Shown here piece after piece: positions 34,801-46,609 of a DNA stretch of 64,000 nt. Position numbers and translations under genes: made by a program. Source of the stretch: Pyrocephalus nanus (taxonomy: Eukaryota > Chordata > Aves > Passeriformes > Tyrannidae); assembly GCA_038380795.1 (NCBI GenBank), contig CM076259.1, positions 74,024,200 through 74,088,199 on the forward strand, read 5' to 3'. The notes under the pieces are model-generated. The model saw only the letters and a program-made list of their open reading frames with translations. It searched no databases and was not told the DNA's origin. Position 1 is the stretch's first letter. Each line of letters begins with the position of its first letter.

Positions 34801-37608
34801 TGCAGTATCTGATATTTCACCTTAGCAGGAGACTTTACTGCTTCTCAAAGGTTTCTTTGATACTGCCAGTGAGCCATTGTCACAGTTCAGCTCCAGAGCA
34901 GCCATGAAAGAGTGGGAACCATTTCACTGATTATTAACATATGAATATTTCTACAAGTAAGCAACAGTTTATACAATGCCAGCTATTAAACAATGAAGAG
35001 CAAAACAATATTAATTAGAGATTAATAAATTGCACCTAACCCTGATTGGAAATGCTTTATCTCATGTTCAGTTAAAGAATGGTAATGATGACATCTATAA
35101 TTTCCACATTATCTCACTGTTCTCCCTTCCATTAGCAAATTATTCAGATTAGCTGTGATAACAGTGCATGATTAAACTGTTTTGAAAAGGATAAGCAGCA
35201 GTTGTGTCTGTCTATGAACGTTTGTGTCTTCCTACTATATCACCTGAAGCTACACTGAAAGTAAGAATGATGCCAATGAAAAGTGCAATCTGGGCACAAA
35301 AGCCTACCAGTTGCATTGTAATATTTGTTAGCTTTCTATAGCTTCACATGTTTTGTAAAATAAACAAACAAAAAATGTTTTAAAAGCACTTTGTTAAGTA
35401 TCCCTAAGGTTTCTTCCATGGATGTTGTTGATATGACTGCATATTGTATCCCTGCTTAGTGGGAGTTCTTCATATTATTTTGCTGACAATCAGCAGTGAG
35501 GAGTAAAGCTTCATAACACTGATCTTATATTTTTCCTCCCCATGTCTGATTATTAAAGACAACAGAAAATCAACAAGGGTGCAGTGGTATGGTTTGGCAG
35601 TTTTGTAGCTGTTCTGTTCAGCTTTCAGTCACAGATGTCAAGAGTCTGTGATCAAAAACTTAACTTCCTTGGTTTGTGATTAAAGTGCTCTTTCATGTGG
35701 CCATATTCCCTTACGCCTGTGATTTCTGTTGCATTTAAATACTACAGAAAAATTATTAAAATTCATGCCTAAGTGCTTTAACTTTAGTAAGTGTGACCTG
35801 GAAAACTGCTGTATAAGATCAAGCTTTTTCTTGCGAGCTCTTTGTCTTGCTGCTTGAACGATGAATATTTTCTTCCTTTCCCATCTGACTTTGCTGTCAA
35901 TATGATTGCTTCTCAGAGACCCATCTATAAAAATCAGCAAAAATACATTCATAGAGTATGCCAGAACTTGGTGTCTATCTGAATCTTTTCTTCAGGGTAT
36001 CCTCATTCCCACTGTTCTGAGTTGATATTTTTTTCCAGAAGAAAGCTTTGTTTCTCTCATTGCAGATTAAGTCAATGGGTCTTGCTGTTTCTGTTAATAG
36101 TTTTCTCTAGCAAACTGGCTTGCTTTAGTATATACATGAAAATCCTTGTGCAGATCTGTTTTTCTTTTTTAGATCCCTCAGATTTCATGTGTGTTTGAGA
36201 GACATGCAAAGGACAATACTTTTCAATGAAGGGTGGCTTTCAGTGCAGAAATCCTCTATATCCTTCTAAACATAAGTGGCTGAGAACTGCAAGATCATGT
36301 TTGTATAAAACTAAACTGTACTTGCCTTGAACCTCTGAAAAATGTAATGTACATTTTCACCTAGATTTTTAAGCTCACCAAGACAGTTTGTTGGCATTTA
36401 TAACTATCATAAATTTGATAGCTGAAGTGTTATTAAGCCAATAGCATTCATTATATATATAAGTATGACAGATTCAAGTTTCCATGTACGGCCCTCTTTG
36501 TTTTTTTGTTTTATTTTATTCTTATATTCTTTATACTTATTTTCAGAGGAACATTTTGATTAAATACTAACATGAAGTCATTATGTTCTGTGTAAAATTC
36601 CCTGCTGATAATATATGTTTCCTTACGCTAGGTCAGACTTGCTGAAACAAAACTTGGAGTGTCAGGGATGATAAAAATCAGGAAATAATTAGGAAATAAA
36701 CTCTTGACAAACAGTAACCCTAAATCCTGGGGTTTGTTTTCTTCTACAAGTCTCTGAAAAACAGTGGTGTCACAATAGAGAATGTGGTCGGAGAGAGAAA
36801 AAAATACACTTGTGTTATACATATAGACAACCACAGTGGTCTTCATCTGATCCAGCTTCAGCCATCTATAGCACAAGTTTTCAGTTCTAATTTTTTATCA
36901 AGCTTATTTGACACAGGAACTATAGAAGATTTTACTTTTCATACAATTAGATTAGTTACCCTTTGGAAGAATCAATCTATATTGATATGGAGAAAACCTG
37001 AGCAAATTGCCTTAAATTGCTTTAGAGTCAGAAGACTCTGTAGCCTTCTTTTTGAGACCTATAGTAATAGTAAAGTCTTACACATGGAGAGAAAGTAAGG
37101 AGTATACCTGCAGTAAAATCCATAGAGCTATTGGATTTTGCAGGAGCTGTAGAACAATTTTCTATTTCCTACTTTTTTTTACCTCTTCAGGCTTGTTATA
37201 ATAGTATAGTGAACCAAATACATAAGATTATAAACCATAGTTGATAAGAAAGAAATTAAAGGTCTCTTGGGAAATATAACTAAAGAATATATGAATTGAT
37301 ATAAAAACTAAAAAAAAAACCTTAGAACTATTCAGTAGCAAGTCCTGATATTCAAAATTTGTAAATTGCTTGCAAGTATCACAGTGAAAAATTTGCCTCT
37401 TGTTTCAAATGAATAAAATAGACTGCATAAAATAGAAAATATTTCTACCAAAGCCTTGAGTTTCTTTGGGCCTCCATCCAACTGCCTCTTCCCATTTTTA
37501 TTTATGTGCATGGTGTATTAAATTATTTTCAAGTACATAAAGATGTGGTATTTGAGATGTTAAAATTTTGTTGGTATTTTTCTGATGTAAAGTGGAATTT
37601 TTGAGTTA
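28810..37608. other. Long A/T-rich unique stretch
   Basis: About 8.8 kb with no recognised gene, RNA or transposon. A minus-strand frame of 90 codons at 35,680-35,952 is rich in Lys/Arg but has no recognisable domain. A partly duplicated segment (TTTAGAAGAAATTTTAAA twice, 33,729-33,772) is a local tandem duplication. Poly(A) and poly(T) runs are scattered throughout. Confidence 0.5.
33729..33785. repeat. Local tandem duplication
   Basis: TTTAGAAGAAATTTTAAAGCC is followed directly by TTTTAGAAGAAATTTTAAAACTGAG and then a third, partial unit CTTTAGAAAATTC. The unit is about 25 bases with few mismatches. Confidence 0.75.
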
Positions 37609-37612
37609 TTTT

Positions 37613-38188
37613 TGTACTGGTTCTAACCAGAAAGGACTGAACTTTCTTTATAGCAGACCACATGGTGCTGTATTTTTGATCTTTGGGTGAAACAGTGTTG
37701 CAAACACACCAATGTTTTGGTCATTGCTAAAGAATGCTTATAGTGTCAAAGCTTTGTCTTTCACTCCACCCCCAGTTCAATTTGCCCAGTGAACAGGCTA
37801 GGGGTGAGCAAGAAGCTGGGAGAGGACACAGATGGGACAACAGACACAAACTGGGCAAAGTGACAGTCCATATCATAAGACGGGATACAATAAAAACTGC
37901 ATGTAAAGGAAGGAAGATTGTTGTCTTTCAAAGTGGATATTACTTGGAGGTAGTCTGGGCATTGGTTTCCTTGTGGGAGGTGCTGAGCGATTTACTTTTT
38001 TTATTGGTTGTTTGGTTTACGTGCTGTGGGTTTTTTGATTCTCTCTACTTATTATTCTGTCTTTATCTTGGTCCATGACTTTTCTTGCTTTGATTTTTCT
38101 GTTCTCTCCACCACCCTGCTGATGGTGAGGAGAGTGGGCAAGAGGTTGTGTGCGTGCTCAGGTGCTGATTGGGGTCCATTCACCCTAC
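37613..38188 (+). mobile_element. Solo LTR of an avian endogenous retrovirus
   Basis: The segment starts TGTACTGGTTCTAACC and keeps the order of a very common avian LTR family in the sense direction. A 5' region with CATGGTGCTGTATTTTTGATCTTTG and CACACCAATGTTTTGG comes first, then GAGCAAGAAGCTGGGAGAGGACACAG and a TATA-like ACAATAAAAACTG at ~37,888-37,900. After that come the transcribed part ending around TTCTGTCTTTATCTTGG and a final U5-like segment with TCTCTCCACCACCC...GCTGATTGGGGTCCATTCACC. Heavy substitution and loss of a clear target duplication show it is old. No internal retroviral genes flank it. The family resembles what is usually classed as ERVL-like in birds; that class call is from memory. 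Confidence 0.82.
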
Positions 38189-38189
38189 T

Positions 38190-38800
38190 TTTAAAATCAA
38201 TTTATTCATTCTTTTAAGTTTATAGCTTACTTGAATCTCTGGTCTTTAGTAACTGAGTTCAAAGGCTGTCATCACTACCCAGAGAATGCATTGAAGATTG
38301 GCTCATCAAAATAATTTCAGTTTTAATAAAGAAAATACATAGAAGTGAGAGAAGAAATAAAAACATATAGTGATGAATTAGACTGTCTAAGGTTTAAGGT
38401 TTGGAAACAGAATTTGGACATTCGAAGGCTAATAGATTTTTTTCTTCTTAAGAAAAAAAAAGAAAAAAGATAGAATCAAGCTATAAAGTCTCTTTAAAAC
38501 AGAGTAAAGACTTTCTATAACACTCCTAATATTTTTTAACAGTTCTGTCTTCTCTCCCTGAAGAAATTACTCTTGGTAATCTCTACTGATTTGCGTCTCA
38601 AAAAAACCATCAGTGTCTGCATTCAAGTCCGTGGTCTAGTTTGTAGTTTAAAACAACACATTTATCCCAAGAAAGTCATATGAAGAAAGGCTTAAACACA
38701 TAACTTTACACACACAAATGACTACATTGTTTTTACAAATTTGTAACAAGGAGACAATCATAGAAAAAGCAAATGGTAGATTAAGGGTGAGAGATACCTA
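38190..38800. other. Unique DNA between LTR and CR1
   Basis: Mostly A-rich sequence. The last ~100 bases may be a decayed upstream continuation of the next CR1 copy, but nothing there was clear enough to annotate. Confidence 0.45.
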
Positions 38801-38811
38801 AACACCTAAAA

Positions 38812-39036
38812 TACCGATTAGATGTAAGAAAGAAAATTTTTTTACCGTGAAGGTCATAAAATCCCTGAAGTATTTTCCCAGAAGTGTAGTGGGATTTCCA
38901 ACCTTGGAGTTGCTCTAGGTTTGACTAAAAATGGTCCTGAGCAATGTGATTTTACTGAGTTGGCTTTGAGTGAGGAGGTAGGACTAGAGATCTCCTGAGG
39001 TCCCTTTCATCCAAGTCATTATGAGATTATATTATA
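38812..39036 (+). mobile_element. CR1 LINE, degraded 3' end
   Basis: Recognisable CR1 3' landmarks occur in order: TTTTTTTACCGTGAAGGTCATAAAA, CCCAGAAGTGTAGTGGGATTTCCAACCTTGGAG, then GGTAGGACTAGAGATCTCCTGAGGTCCCTTTCATCCAAGTCATTATGAGATTAT. The last corresponds to the GATCTCCAGAGGTCCCTTCCAACC...ATTCTGTGATT terminus. High divergence marks an old copy. Confidence 0.85.
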
Positions 39037-39039
39037 TAA

Positions 39040-40207
39040 TTAAAATAGAAGGTACAGATCAATTTTTAGCATAAAGAACTGAACAAATATTGCAGTATTA
39101 TAATGTAGTCTCAGGAAATATTTTCAAACTTCTGTCTTTGAAATACATTCACTGAGACATCTTGCAGTTTTGGAATTAGGATAATCAGATTCTCCAACTA
39201 TTTCTAAACTAGCTGAGAACAGAAAATTAGAAAACTGGCAGATTTAGTGTGCTAAAGATTTTCTTAAGTGACCCTGAGTTTTTAAAATATTTGGGTGTAG
39301 CCTTAAGAAGCATGACTTAATGCAGGTTAAAGGATTAATAGTTATTTAGTGTCACGTGGTTATTATAAGCACATATATAATACTTAGACTCTGATTCCAT
39401 AATATGCTTAGTATGCTGGCTGCTCCTGCTGAAGTCATATATATTTTTGCAGTATTGAGGTCAGATTAAAATAAAGGACTTCAGGACATAAACATGAAAG
39501 ATGCCTGAAGTTAGCTGATCACATTTGGAATTAACAAAGTGATACAACTTCTAAATTAATCACTTAAATGAAAAACATCTGCTTGTGTTAAGCTGAGCCA
39601 TCCAGTAACAGAGTTGCCTCTATTCATCTCTGTCAAAGTAGGTTACTTTTGCATGCAGACCATATGCAGCTATCCCCATTTTTCCAACTGTGCCAACATC
39701 AGTGATTTAACCAGGATCCAGGTAACTCTTTACCTGTAGCTTTTTCTTTTTCTTCTTTTTTTTTCCCTCAGGATTCAGCTTTCTTCCAAAGTTATTTTTA
39801 GTTCAAACAGCTGTTTAGTCACAAAAAGAGCAGTTTCAAGGCCAGAATAACAAGCTGTGCATAGAGGCAGAAGCTCAGCTATAGCGCTAGGCTAACTTGC
39901 CTCCAAGGCTTCCTGCTTGGAGCTGACAAGCATCTGGCTAGTGACAGGCTGGTCTGTAAGACTGCATGAGCTCGCTTGTATCTGTTTGCAAATTACCATG
40001 TAAACATGGGTAAAGTAAAACAGAGCAAATTGTTGCAGCATCTAGTCTGTCAGACTTAGCCTGTTTGGGAATTCACTGTGCTGATAAATAAACTGAAGCT
40101 TATAAATGTATCTCAAAACAAATAAATGCTCAGTGTTATGACACACACCCTCATCTCTTCAAAAAAATTCCAAACCCATGGATTTAGTTTGCTTTATATC
40201 TCCATGG
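39040..40207. other. Unique DNA, no gene seen
   Basis: No motif was recognised. The stretch from ~39,840 to 39,980 is slightly G/C-richer than its surroundings. Confidence 0.5.
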
Positions 40208-40212
40208 AAGAC
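40208..40212. repeat. Target-site duplication AAGAC (left copy)
   Basis: AAGAC directly precedes the TGTTGTGG start of the LTR and is repeated exactly at 41,581-41,585. Confidence 0.9.
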
Positions 40213-41580
40213 TGTTGTGGTTTTGCTCTGGCCACTGCCTCTCTGGGCAGTCCTTGCCCGCATTCTCCACCAAAAAATGTCATGGTTTTCTTCTGGGTCA
40301 ATTTGCTTTCACACCTCCCACACAATTACTATTAGTTGAGAGAAGGTTTATGCAGACAAAAGAGACAGGATTTAGGGAAAATAGTATGAGCATTTATTAC
40401 TAGCAAAATAAAAACTAATAAAGAACTATATCTACAATAATTCTACTTCAGTAAAAGTGCTATGTATTTACAGAAATACTCCTCCCCCCTTTATAGTCCA
40501 AGGAGGAGAAGTAGTCCTTTTCTCCATTCTCAGAGTTCCAGCTCTCTCTCTCCAGTAACTCTGCAGCACCCTTGTCGCAGCTGGAATTCTTTTTCCTTCT
40601 CCGTGTCGGCCTCCAGGGCTGGGCCTACCCCCCTCCTGGGCTAAGGTCAGAGGCTGGGGGGTTACCCTGAAGGGTCTTCTTCCATGGACTTACAAGGGGA
40701 CACTTGCCTACCATGGATCTTCTTCCACAGTGTTACAGGGGATAATGGCTTAAGAGTCCACCCCTGTTTCCCTATAGAGGTCCCTCCCCATGGGAGAGCA
40801 GTCTTTGATAGACTTCTCCAACGTGGTCTAGCACGGATCCCTTACTTGGATTCCTACATCTTACCCGGGCCGTCCTTGCTCCAGTGCAAGTCTCTTTCTC
40901 AAGGTTACAAATCTTTAGCAGTAGCATGGATCCCACATACAGACAGATCCCACCTGAGCTGTTTCACTCCAGAGTGGGTTTCCCTCATAAAATCTTCAGC
41001 AGGACTCTGCCTCACCTTAGTCCTTCTCATGAAGTCTTAGTTCTCTGGTACATCCCCAAGTTCTTCTGTGAGCCGCATGGGGGGTCTCCTCACCCCAACA
41101 AATTTTCACAGGTGACAGGGGTTACTTTTTCAGTCTACCCTGCTGAAGGGAGAGAGTGAAAAGGAGGGAAGAAGCAAGCCCCCCTTTGCCTTTCTCTCTC
41201 CTCCAGCTTCCAGCTTTGACCTTGGAAGTCCTTTATCTCTTTGCTGGAATTTTTCTGCAGCAGTTTCTATCCAAGCGGTTAGTCTTTTAAACTTTTTTTT
41301 CTTCACTCTCTTACAAGAGAGAAGGGGGGGCTTCAGTGCTACACTTGCCCCCGGTCCAGGGCCAGGGGAGGAGAGGGCCTGGCCCTCCTCAGGCCCACCG
41401 CTCTTCTATATGGCTGCTGCCCCTAATTTCAACTGCGCAACAAGTCTTCTCTTCCATTTTCTTAAAGATGTAATTAGCAAAGGCATTACTGAGAGTTTTA
41501 ATTGGCTTCTTGTCCGGAACTTCACCTGGACAAAACCATTCTCAGCCCCAGGGGCTGACCGACTGGGCAAAACCACGACA
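40213..41580 (-). mobile_element. 1,368-bp solo LTR with perfect 5-bp target duplication
   Basis: The element is bounded by TGTTGTGGTTTTGC on the left and GCAAAACCACGACA on the right, near-perfect inverted ends of TG...CA type. AAGAC is duplicated immediately outside. Sense appears to be minus. On that strand a TATA-like CATATAGAAGAG lies ~170 bases from the 5' end (41,403-41,414). An AATAAA signal sits near the 3' end (complement at 40,393-40,398), followed by ~180 bases of U5-like sequence. A G-rich tract and a purine tract lie between. The implied transcribed repeat region (~1 kb) is unusually long. Five-base duplications fit an ERVL-type integrase. No retroviral gene was recognised inside; small open frames are unlike gag or pol. 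Strand is inferred, not certain. Confidence 0.82.
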
Positions 41581-41585
41581 AAGAC
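41581..41585. repeat. Target-site duplication AAGAC (right copy)
   Basis: Exact copy of 40,208-40,212, confirming both boundaries of the inserted LTR. Confidence 0.9.
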
Positions 41586-41589
41586 TATA

Positions 41590-41925
41590 TACACCTGTAA
41601 AATATAATTTGGCTTTACTTTGGCTTTTTAATTGCTAGGATTTCAGTCTGAATGTTAATAGCAAATTAATATGAAATTAATAAATTTTAGTAAAATTAAA
41701 TCCTTTTAGATGGATGCAAATATATAGTTTCTTCATCTGATATATACTGTGTACAATATCTGATAATATTTATTTATCTGCAATCCTCTTTTTTTCTGTC
41801 TCTCAGATGATAAACACAGAACATACCTTTTTAAAATATAGCCATTAAACTAGTTGTGATTTAGACAAAAAAAGACCATTGGAATAGGTTTGATAAAGAA
41901 TGCACCAAACAATTTCCAACTGATC
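41590..41925. other. Unique A/T-rich DNA
   Basis: Nothing recognised between the LTR and the following CR1. Confidence 0.5.
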
Positions 41926-41929
41926 CTAT

Positions 41930-43345
41930 TACGAGTGCAAAAACTGCTGGTGCTGATCAGATTTAATAAATTATAAGGAAGGTCAAAGAAGGTGTACCCC
42001 AAAAACGAACCTCAAAAACCATGCTGCAAAACTTCTAACAATGGATAAGGGGAAGGCTGAGATGCTCAACAAATTTTTTGCCTCAGTCTTCAATTGCAAC
42101 CTTTCTTCCCATACCTCTCAAATGGATGGACTGCAGGATTGAGACTAGGGGAGAAAAGTTACTCTGTAAATAAAAGATGAGGTTTGTGAACTCCTAAGGA
42201 ACTTGAATGTACATATGTCTGTGTGACCTGATGAGATGCATCCCAGAGTCCTGAGGGCATTGGCTGATGTAGTTGACCAGCCGCTTTCCCTGATATTTTA
42301 AAAGTCATGGCAGTCTGGTGACTGAAAAGGGGTAAACTTTGCATCTCTTTTTAAAAAGCATAGAAAGAAGGACCCTTGAAACTACTGACCTGTCAGGCTC
42401 ACCTCTGTGCCTGGGACGATTATGGAACAGATCCCCCTAGAAGCTATGCTAAGGAACATGGGGAACAGGGAGGTGATTCGAGACAGCCAGCATGGTTTCA
42501 TCAAGGGCAAGTCCTGCCTGACCAACCTAGTGGTCTACTATGACGGATCAACTGCATCAGTGACCAAGGGTAGGGTTACAGATCCCATTTGTCTGGACTT
42601 CTGTAACGCCTTTGACATGGTCATCCAAAGTATCTTTCTTTCTAAATAGGAGAGAGAAGGATTTGATGAGTGGACTGTTGGATGAATAAGAAATTGGTTG
42701 CATCTAGAGGGTAGTGGTCAATGGCTTAGAGTCCTGTTGGACATCAGTGACAAGTGGTGTCCCTCAGAGGTCTGTATTACGCCCAGTGTTATTTAATCAT
42801 CATTAATTGCAAAGATGAAGGATCGAGTGCACCCTCAGCAAATCTGTAGAGCTGAGCAGTGCTGTTGATACCCCTGAAGAATGGAATGCAGTCCAGAGGA
42901 ACCTGAACAAGCTCAAGGAGTGCTCCCACAAGAATATTAGGGGTTTAATAAGACCAAATGCAAAGTGCTTCACCTGGGTCAGATCAACACCCAGTATCAA
43001 TCCAGGATGGATTATGAGCAGATTGAGAGCAGCTCTGCTCAGAAGGACTTGGGGATTCTCGTGGCTGAGAGGCTGGACATGAGACTGTTGTATCTTGGGC
43101 TGCATCAAAAGAAGTGTGGTCAGCAAGTCAAGGGAGGTGATTCTCCTGCTCTACTCTGCCCTGATGAGACCCCACCTGGAGTGCTGCATCCAGTTCTTCG
43201 GTCCCCAGCACAGGAAGGACATCAACCTGTTGGAACAAGTCCAGAGGAAGGCAACTGAGATGATTAGAGAATGGAATATCTCTTCTATGAGGAAAGGCTG
43301 AGAGAGCCGGGTTTGTTCAGCCTGCAAAAGAGACTGCTCATCAAC
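41930..43345 (+). mobile_element. CR1 LINE, internal to 3' coding region
   Basis: The copy starts in the linker between endonuclease and reverse transcriptase (GCTGAGATGCTCAACAAATTTTTTGCCTCAGTCTTC, the AEMLNKFFASVF block, at ~42,056-42,092). It runs through RT to GGAAAGGCTGAGAGAGCCGGGTTTGTTCAGCCTGC at ~43,325 and then stops before the 3' untranslated end. Such 3' loss is not expected from normal CR1 integration and implies a later deletion or a rearranged boundary. The CR1 subfamily differs in detail from the 20-21.8 kb copy. Confidence 0.9.
42400..43301 (+). pseudogene. CR1 reverse transcriptase, broken
   Basis: The frame from 42,407 shows [31 protein letters not shown] and a motif-A-like [10 protein letters not shown]. 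It ends at a stop at ~42,647. The catalytic FADD motif is lost: around 42,828-42,860 the text runs ECTLSK straight into VELSSAVDTPE, with two to three codons missing and the aspartates gone. The C-terminal part is split by a frameshift near 43,090 between frames 42,965-43,258 and 43,095-43,301 (VVSKSREVILLLYSALMRPHLE). It is inactive. Confidence 0.88.
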
Positions 43346-43349
43346 GGTT

Positions 43350-44560
43350 TGCCAGATGATATGGAGCTCACAGTGGCAGAAGTAGCAGAACTATCCTATC
43401 CTAGCCTTATCCTACTCTAGCCCTTCCCAAAAATTAATTTAGCTTGCACTGTTTCCTATAGGAGACCGAACTCCTCTGAATTGTTTCTGAAATGTGCTCT
43501 TTACTATTAATTGTTATTGATCTAAATACCCTACTTTAAGTACCAGGTAATGCAATTAATTGCTCACCACAGCCAGTAAAGATAAGTATTTTACCTCAAG
43601 CAGGTCATGTAGAAGAAAAGCTTAAACAAACTTCATTTTTTGTGAGAAAATTAATGCAATTCTACAATTTCTGTTGCAGATAAAGACACAACCATGACAA
43701 AATGCAATAAATATATTAGAATAGAAGAAGCGTATAACTTGTATTATGAGTCGACATCTATCACAATATTAAAATATATTTTCATGAAATTGATTCAAAT
43801 TTCTATTTTAGAAAGACATTCATTGAAACACCTTTCAGTAGTGAATATAGGTATTTTTGGGAGCTTCAGATAAAGCTGACAGCCAACTCATGAGCCAATA
43901 TATTTCTTGAACTCCTACTCATTCAAGAAAGTGCATAAATACTTGAAAACTATACAATGAAGCTTATAAAGAGTAAATGAAAACTGGTATTATGCAACTG
44001 TAGACTCCAGATTGTAGTTACTGCAAAATATAAAATAAAAAAAGTCTTTTAAAAAAATAAAACTCCTCTGAGAAGAGAGAGGGAAGGTAAACATTACTTA
44101 AACATTACTTATACAAATGGTTCTTTTCTCTTCCTGTTCTAGAAAGAAGATTAGGCAGCATTTTTCAGTTCTTTAGAAAAGTTGTATTTGTGATTACAAG
44201 AAAGATCATTATAAAAAGATTTGCCATACACTTCTCCGAAACTCAGGGAGAAACAGAAAGTAGTATAGCATTTAGCTGTATATTTTCTGTCTCTCTGTAT
44301 ATCATTTATGGAACATTAGTTTTCCTATCTTGGTTTTTATTTAGACTACCCACCCAGCAATGCAGGTGTTTATGTTTTTAGTTGAATGTCACACTAACAC
44401 TACACTAAACAGGCTATTTTTTTCTCACACTCTAATGCTAATATTTCAAATGTTTCTATGTCTCTGTTCCACAATTCTAGTCTTCATGTATTCATGTGTG
44501 TGCATGAGGAAAAAGTAATTCTAAAAGTTTTTTGCCTGTTTGGTTGGTTTGAGGCTCTTT
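43350..44560. other. Unique DNA, no gene seen
   Basis: A short CCTAT/CCTTAT-like repeat (43,391-43,418) directly follows the CR1 and may mark the altered boundary. A 12-base tandem duplication (AAACATTACTTA) lies at 44,090-44,114. Otherwise nothing was recognised. Confidence 0.5.
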
Positions 44561-44563
44561 GGC

Positions 44564-44597
44564 TTTATTTTGTTTTGTTTTGTCTTGGTTTGTTTTT
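44564..44597. repeat. (TTTTG)n microsatellite
   Basis: TTTTG units with minor interruptions. Confidence 0.85.
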
Positions 44598-44639
44598 TAT
44601 CTTTCCATTACTCACTTCACTGTACGTTTAGACCATCCA

Positions 44640-45110
44640 ATGAGGAAATTACCATTCCTGGAAAATGCTTTCATAGAAACTCTGTCTGGCTTGCCACACC
44701 CTTTCTGGCAGATGCAGAGGTCATGGATTTCTCTCAGGTGGCTACCATAACTAAGCTCCTTCTGAGAGGATGATGACCACAAGTTGAACTCACCTTGAGC
44801 TGATAAGGTAACAATACTGTGTGTGCTCTTCCCTGTGAACTGCTGTGCTAATTGCTTGCACCACGCCCTCACTGACACCCCATGTCCTATTTGCCTGCCC
44901 TGATCACAGTGTTCCTGGTCACTTGTGTTTCCAAAACTGTGTGCAGTCGTGCGGGTGGCTCCCAGGCTCCTACAAGAGCTGCTGGCACCTCACTGATCTC
45001 CCCACTTCATGGTGTTCCCCTGCCCCAGGAAACCCACTTGTGCACCAGGATCTGCTGCCCCACTGTGAATAGTGGCTCCAGAGCACCTTGCCTCACTGAC
45101 TGACTTTCTT
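44640..45110. other. G/C-richer patch, unidentified
   Basis: This block has clearly higher G/C and more CTG/CAC-type words than its surroundings. Several overlapping open frames of 60-88 codons lie on both strands (e.g. 44,612-44,878 minus; 44,845-45,072 plus), none with a recognisable motif. It looks like a decayed repeat, perhaps an LTR, or an exon-like relic, but I cannot identify it. Confidence 0.35.
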
Positions 45111-45114
45111 CTTA

Positions 45115-46605
45115 TTCTACTTTTCATTCTGGCTACATTGGTGTGCATGATATCCTGAGCTTACATGAGGATTTTATGCAATATTGTCTATCATCTTCAA
45201 AGGAAGATGAAAGCAAATTTAACCTATGTGAATTATTTTTATACCTACCATAAACTGTAGGGTTAATTTTTTTCTTTCCTGCATTAACTGTTTATTTCTT
45301 ATCATAAGTATATGAAGGTGATAATACTTTTGGGTTGATTACCATTTAGTAGTTTTATTCCTTCTGTATGCAGCTAGTTTCTTTTTGATATTCAAAGCAA
45401 CAAATTATGCTAATTTTTCAGTAACTTATCCCACTCAAATTCATTAAACTGTTCCATGTTGTGAACAGCAGGAGTGTGATCCCTCAGCTAGCAGAGGCCA
45501 GAAAACAATAGCGTTATGTAAGTGAGAATGGCAATTCCTTTTTTGTGTGTGTTTTTTGTTTGTTTGTTTGTTTTGCTTTGGGGTTTTTGTTTGTTTGTTT
45601 TTTCCTTTTATTTGGTTTGGAGTTGTTGTTAAAGGCAAACAACATTTTATTTCATTTACCAAGAATCCAGTTTATATATTGAAATAATCGCTTTTCAAAA
45701 TATTTAGAGTTCTTTGATGTAAACAAAGCAGGTTATTGACACCAAGGATGTTTTTATACTTATGCTATGTTTCCATCAGAACATATGAATATTGCACCCA
45801 TGAAAATACCAAATGAATTAACTATGATCATGCCATTGGGATTAGAACCACATGAATTCATAATGTCAGAATTTATTTTGTTGTGTCTCTATTTCATTTT
45901 AAGTGTCCCATAATTTTCAACACATTTGATATTCACTATGTTAATAGTGATCATTACTAATTCATTCAGAACTGCCATGGAAATTTCCACCAAAATCTCA
46001 TCATAATTTCTATTTATGAAAACACTTAAGGCCAATCCTTAGATAATGCTGACTGATGTTATTGGTGAAGTGAAACAATTTAGCTACACAGTGTCACTTC
46101 TTCTGTAATCTCTGAAAATATGTTATGACAGACACCAAAAACTTCAGACTGCAACCATGAAATAAGTGTAAATTTTTCAGTCCTACAGGGTTTTCGTACT
46201 TTAACATTCAGAAGGATAATTTTTAATCCTTTCATTGTGATAAACTAATTATCTTCTGATTTTGTAGGAGAAAAAGAGAGAACAGTATATTTTCAACAAT
46301 ACTGTCCATGATATTTTTCAAGTTCATTTATGTTACACTTACATAAAAATAATCTGAAATTGGTAATTTGAAAATGTATGGAGTTACAGTAATGTTCTTT
46401 TTTCCCCATTTCCTGATTTTGTGGGGGGAGGAAGGATTATATTATTCAGTGAAAGCTGGAATAAGACCCTCTGAGTTGGAGTTGATGTTTTATTCAATAG
46501 GATATTATTTTGCAAATAGCTATACTGGCTACACTGTTAATAATATTTGGTCCTAACTCCAAAATAACATCATGGAATGTGAAACCACATTTCAGAAAAT
46601 GTGGT
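45115..46605. other. Unique DNA, no gene seen
   Basis: Apart from the TTTG repeat listed next, nothing was recognised. Confidence 0.5.
45551..45603. repeat. (TTTG)n microsatellite
   Basis: Two blocks of TTTG units are separated by CTTTGGGG. A minus-strand open frame over this repeat is an artefact of it. Confidence 0.9.
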
Positions 46606-46609
46606 TTTG

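Noticed and set aside
35680..35952. 90-codon Lys/Arg-rich minus-strand frame
   Set aside because: No domain, no initiation or splice context, and composition expected of local sequence. It is not supported as a gene.
40126..41159. Set of plus-strand frames up to 118 codons inside the 1.37-kb LTR
   Set aside because: No similarity to gag, pol or env motifs. They lie on the strand opposite to the inferred LTR sense and reflect the higher G/C of the element.
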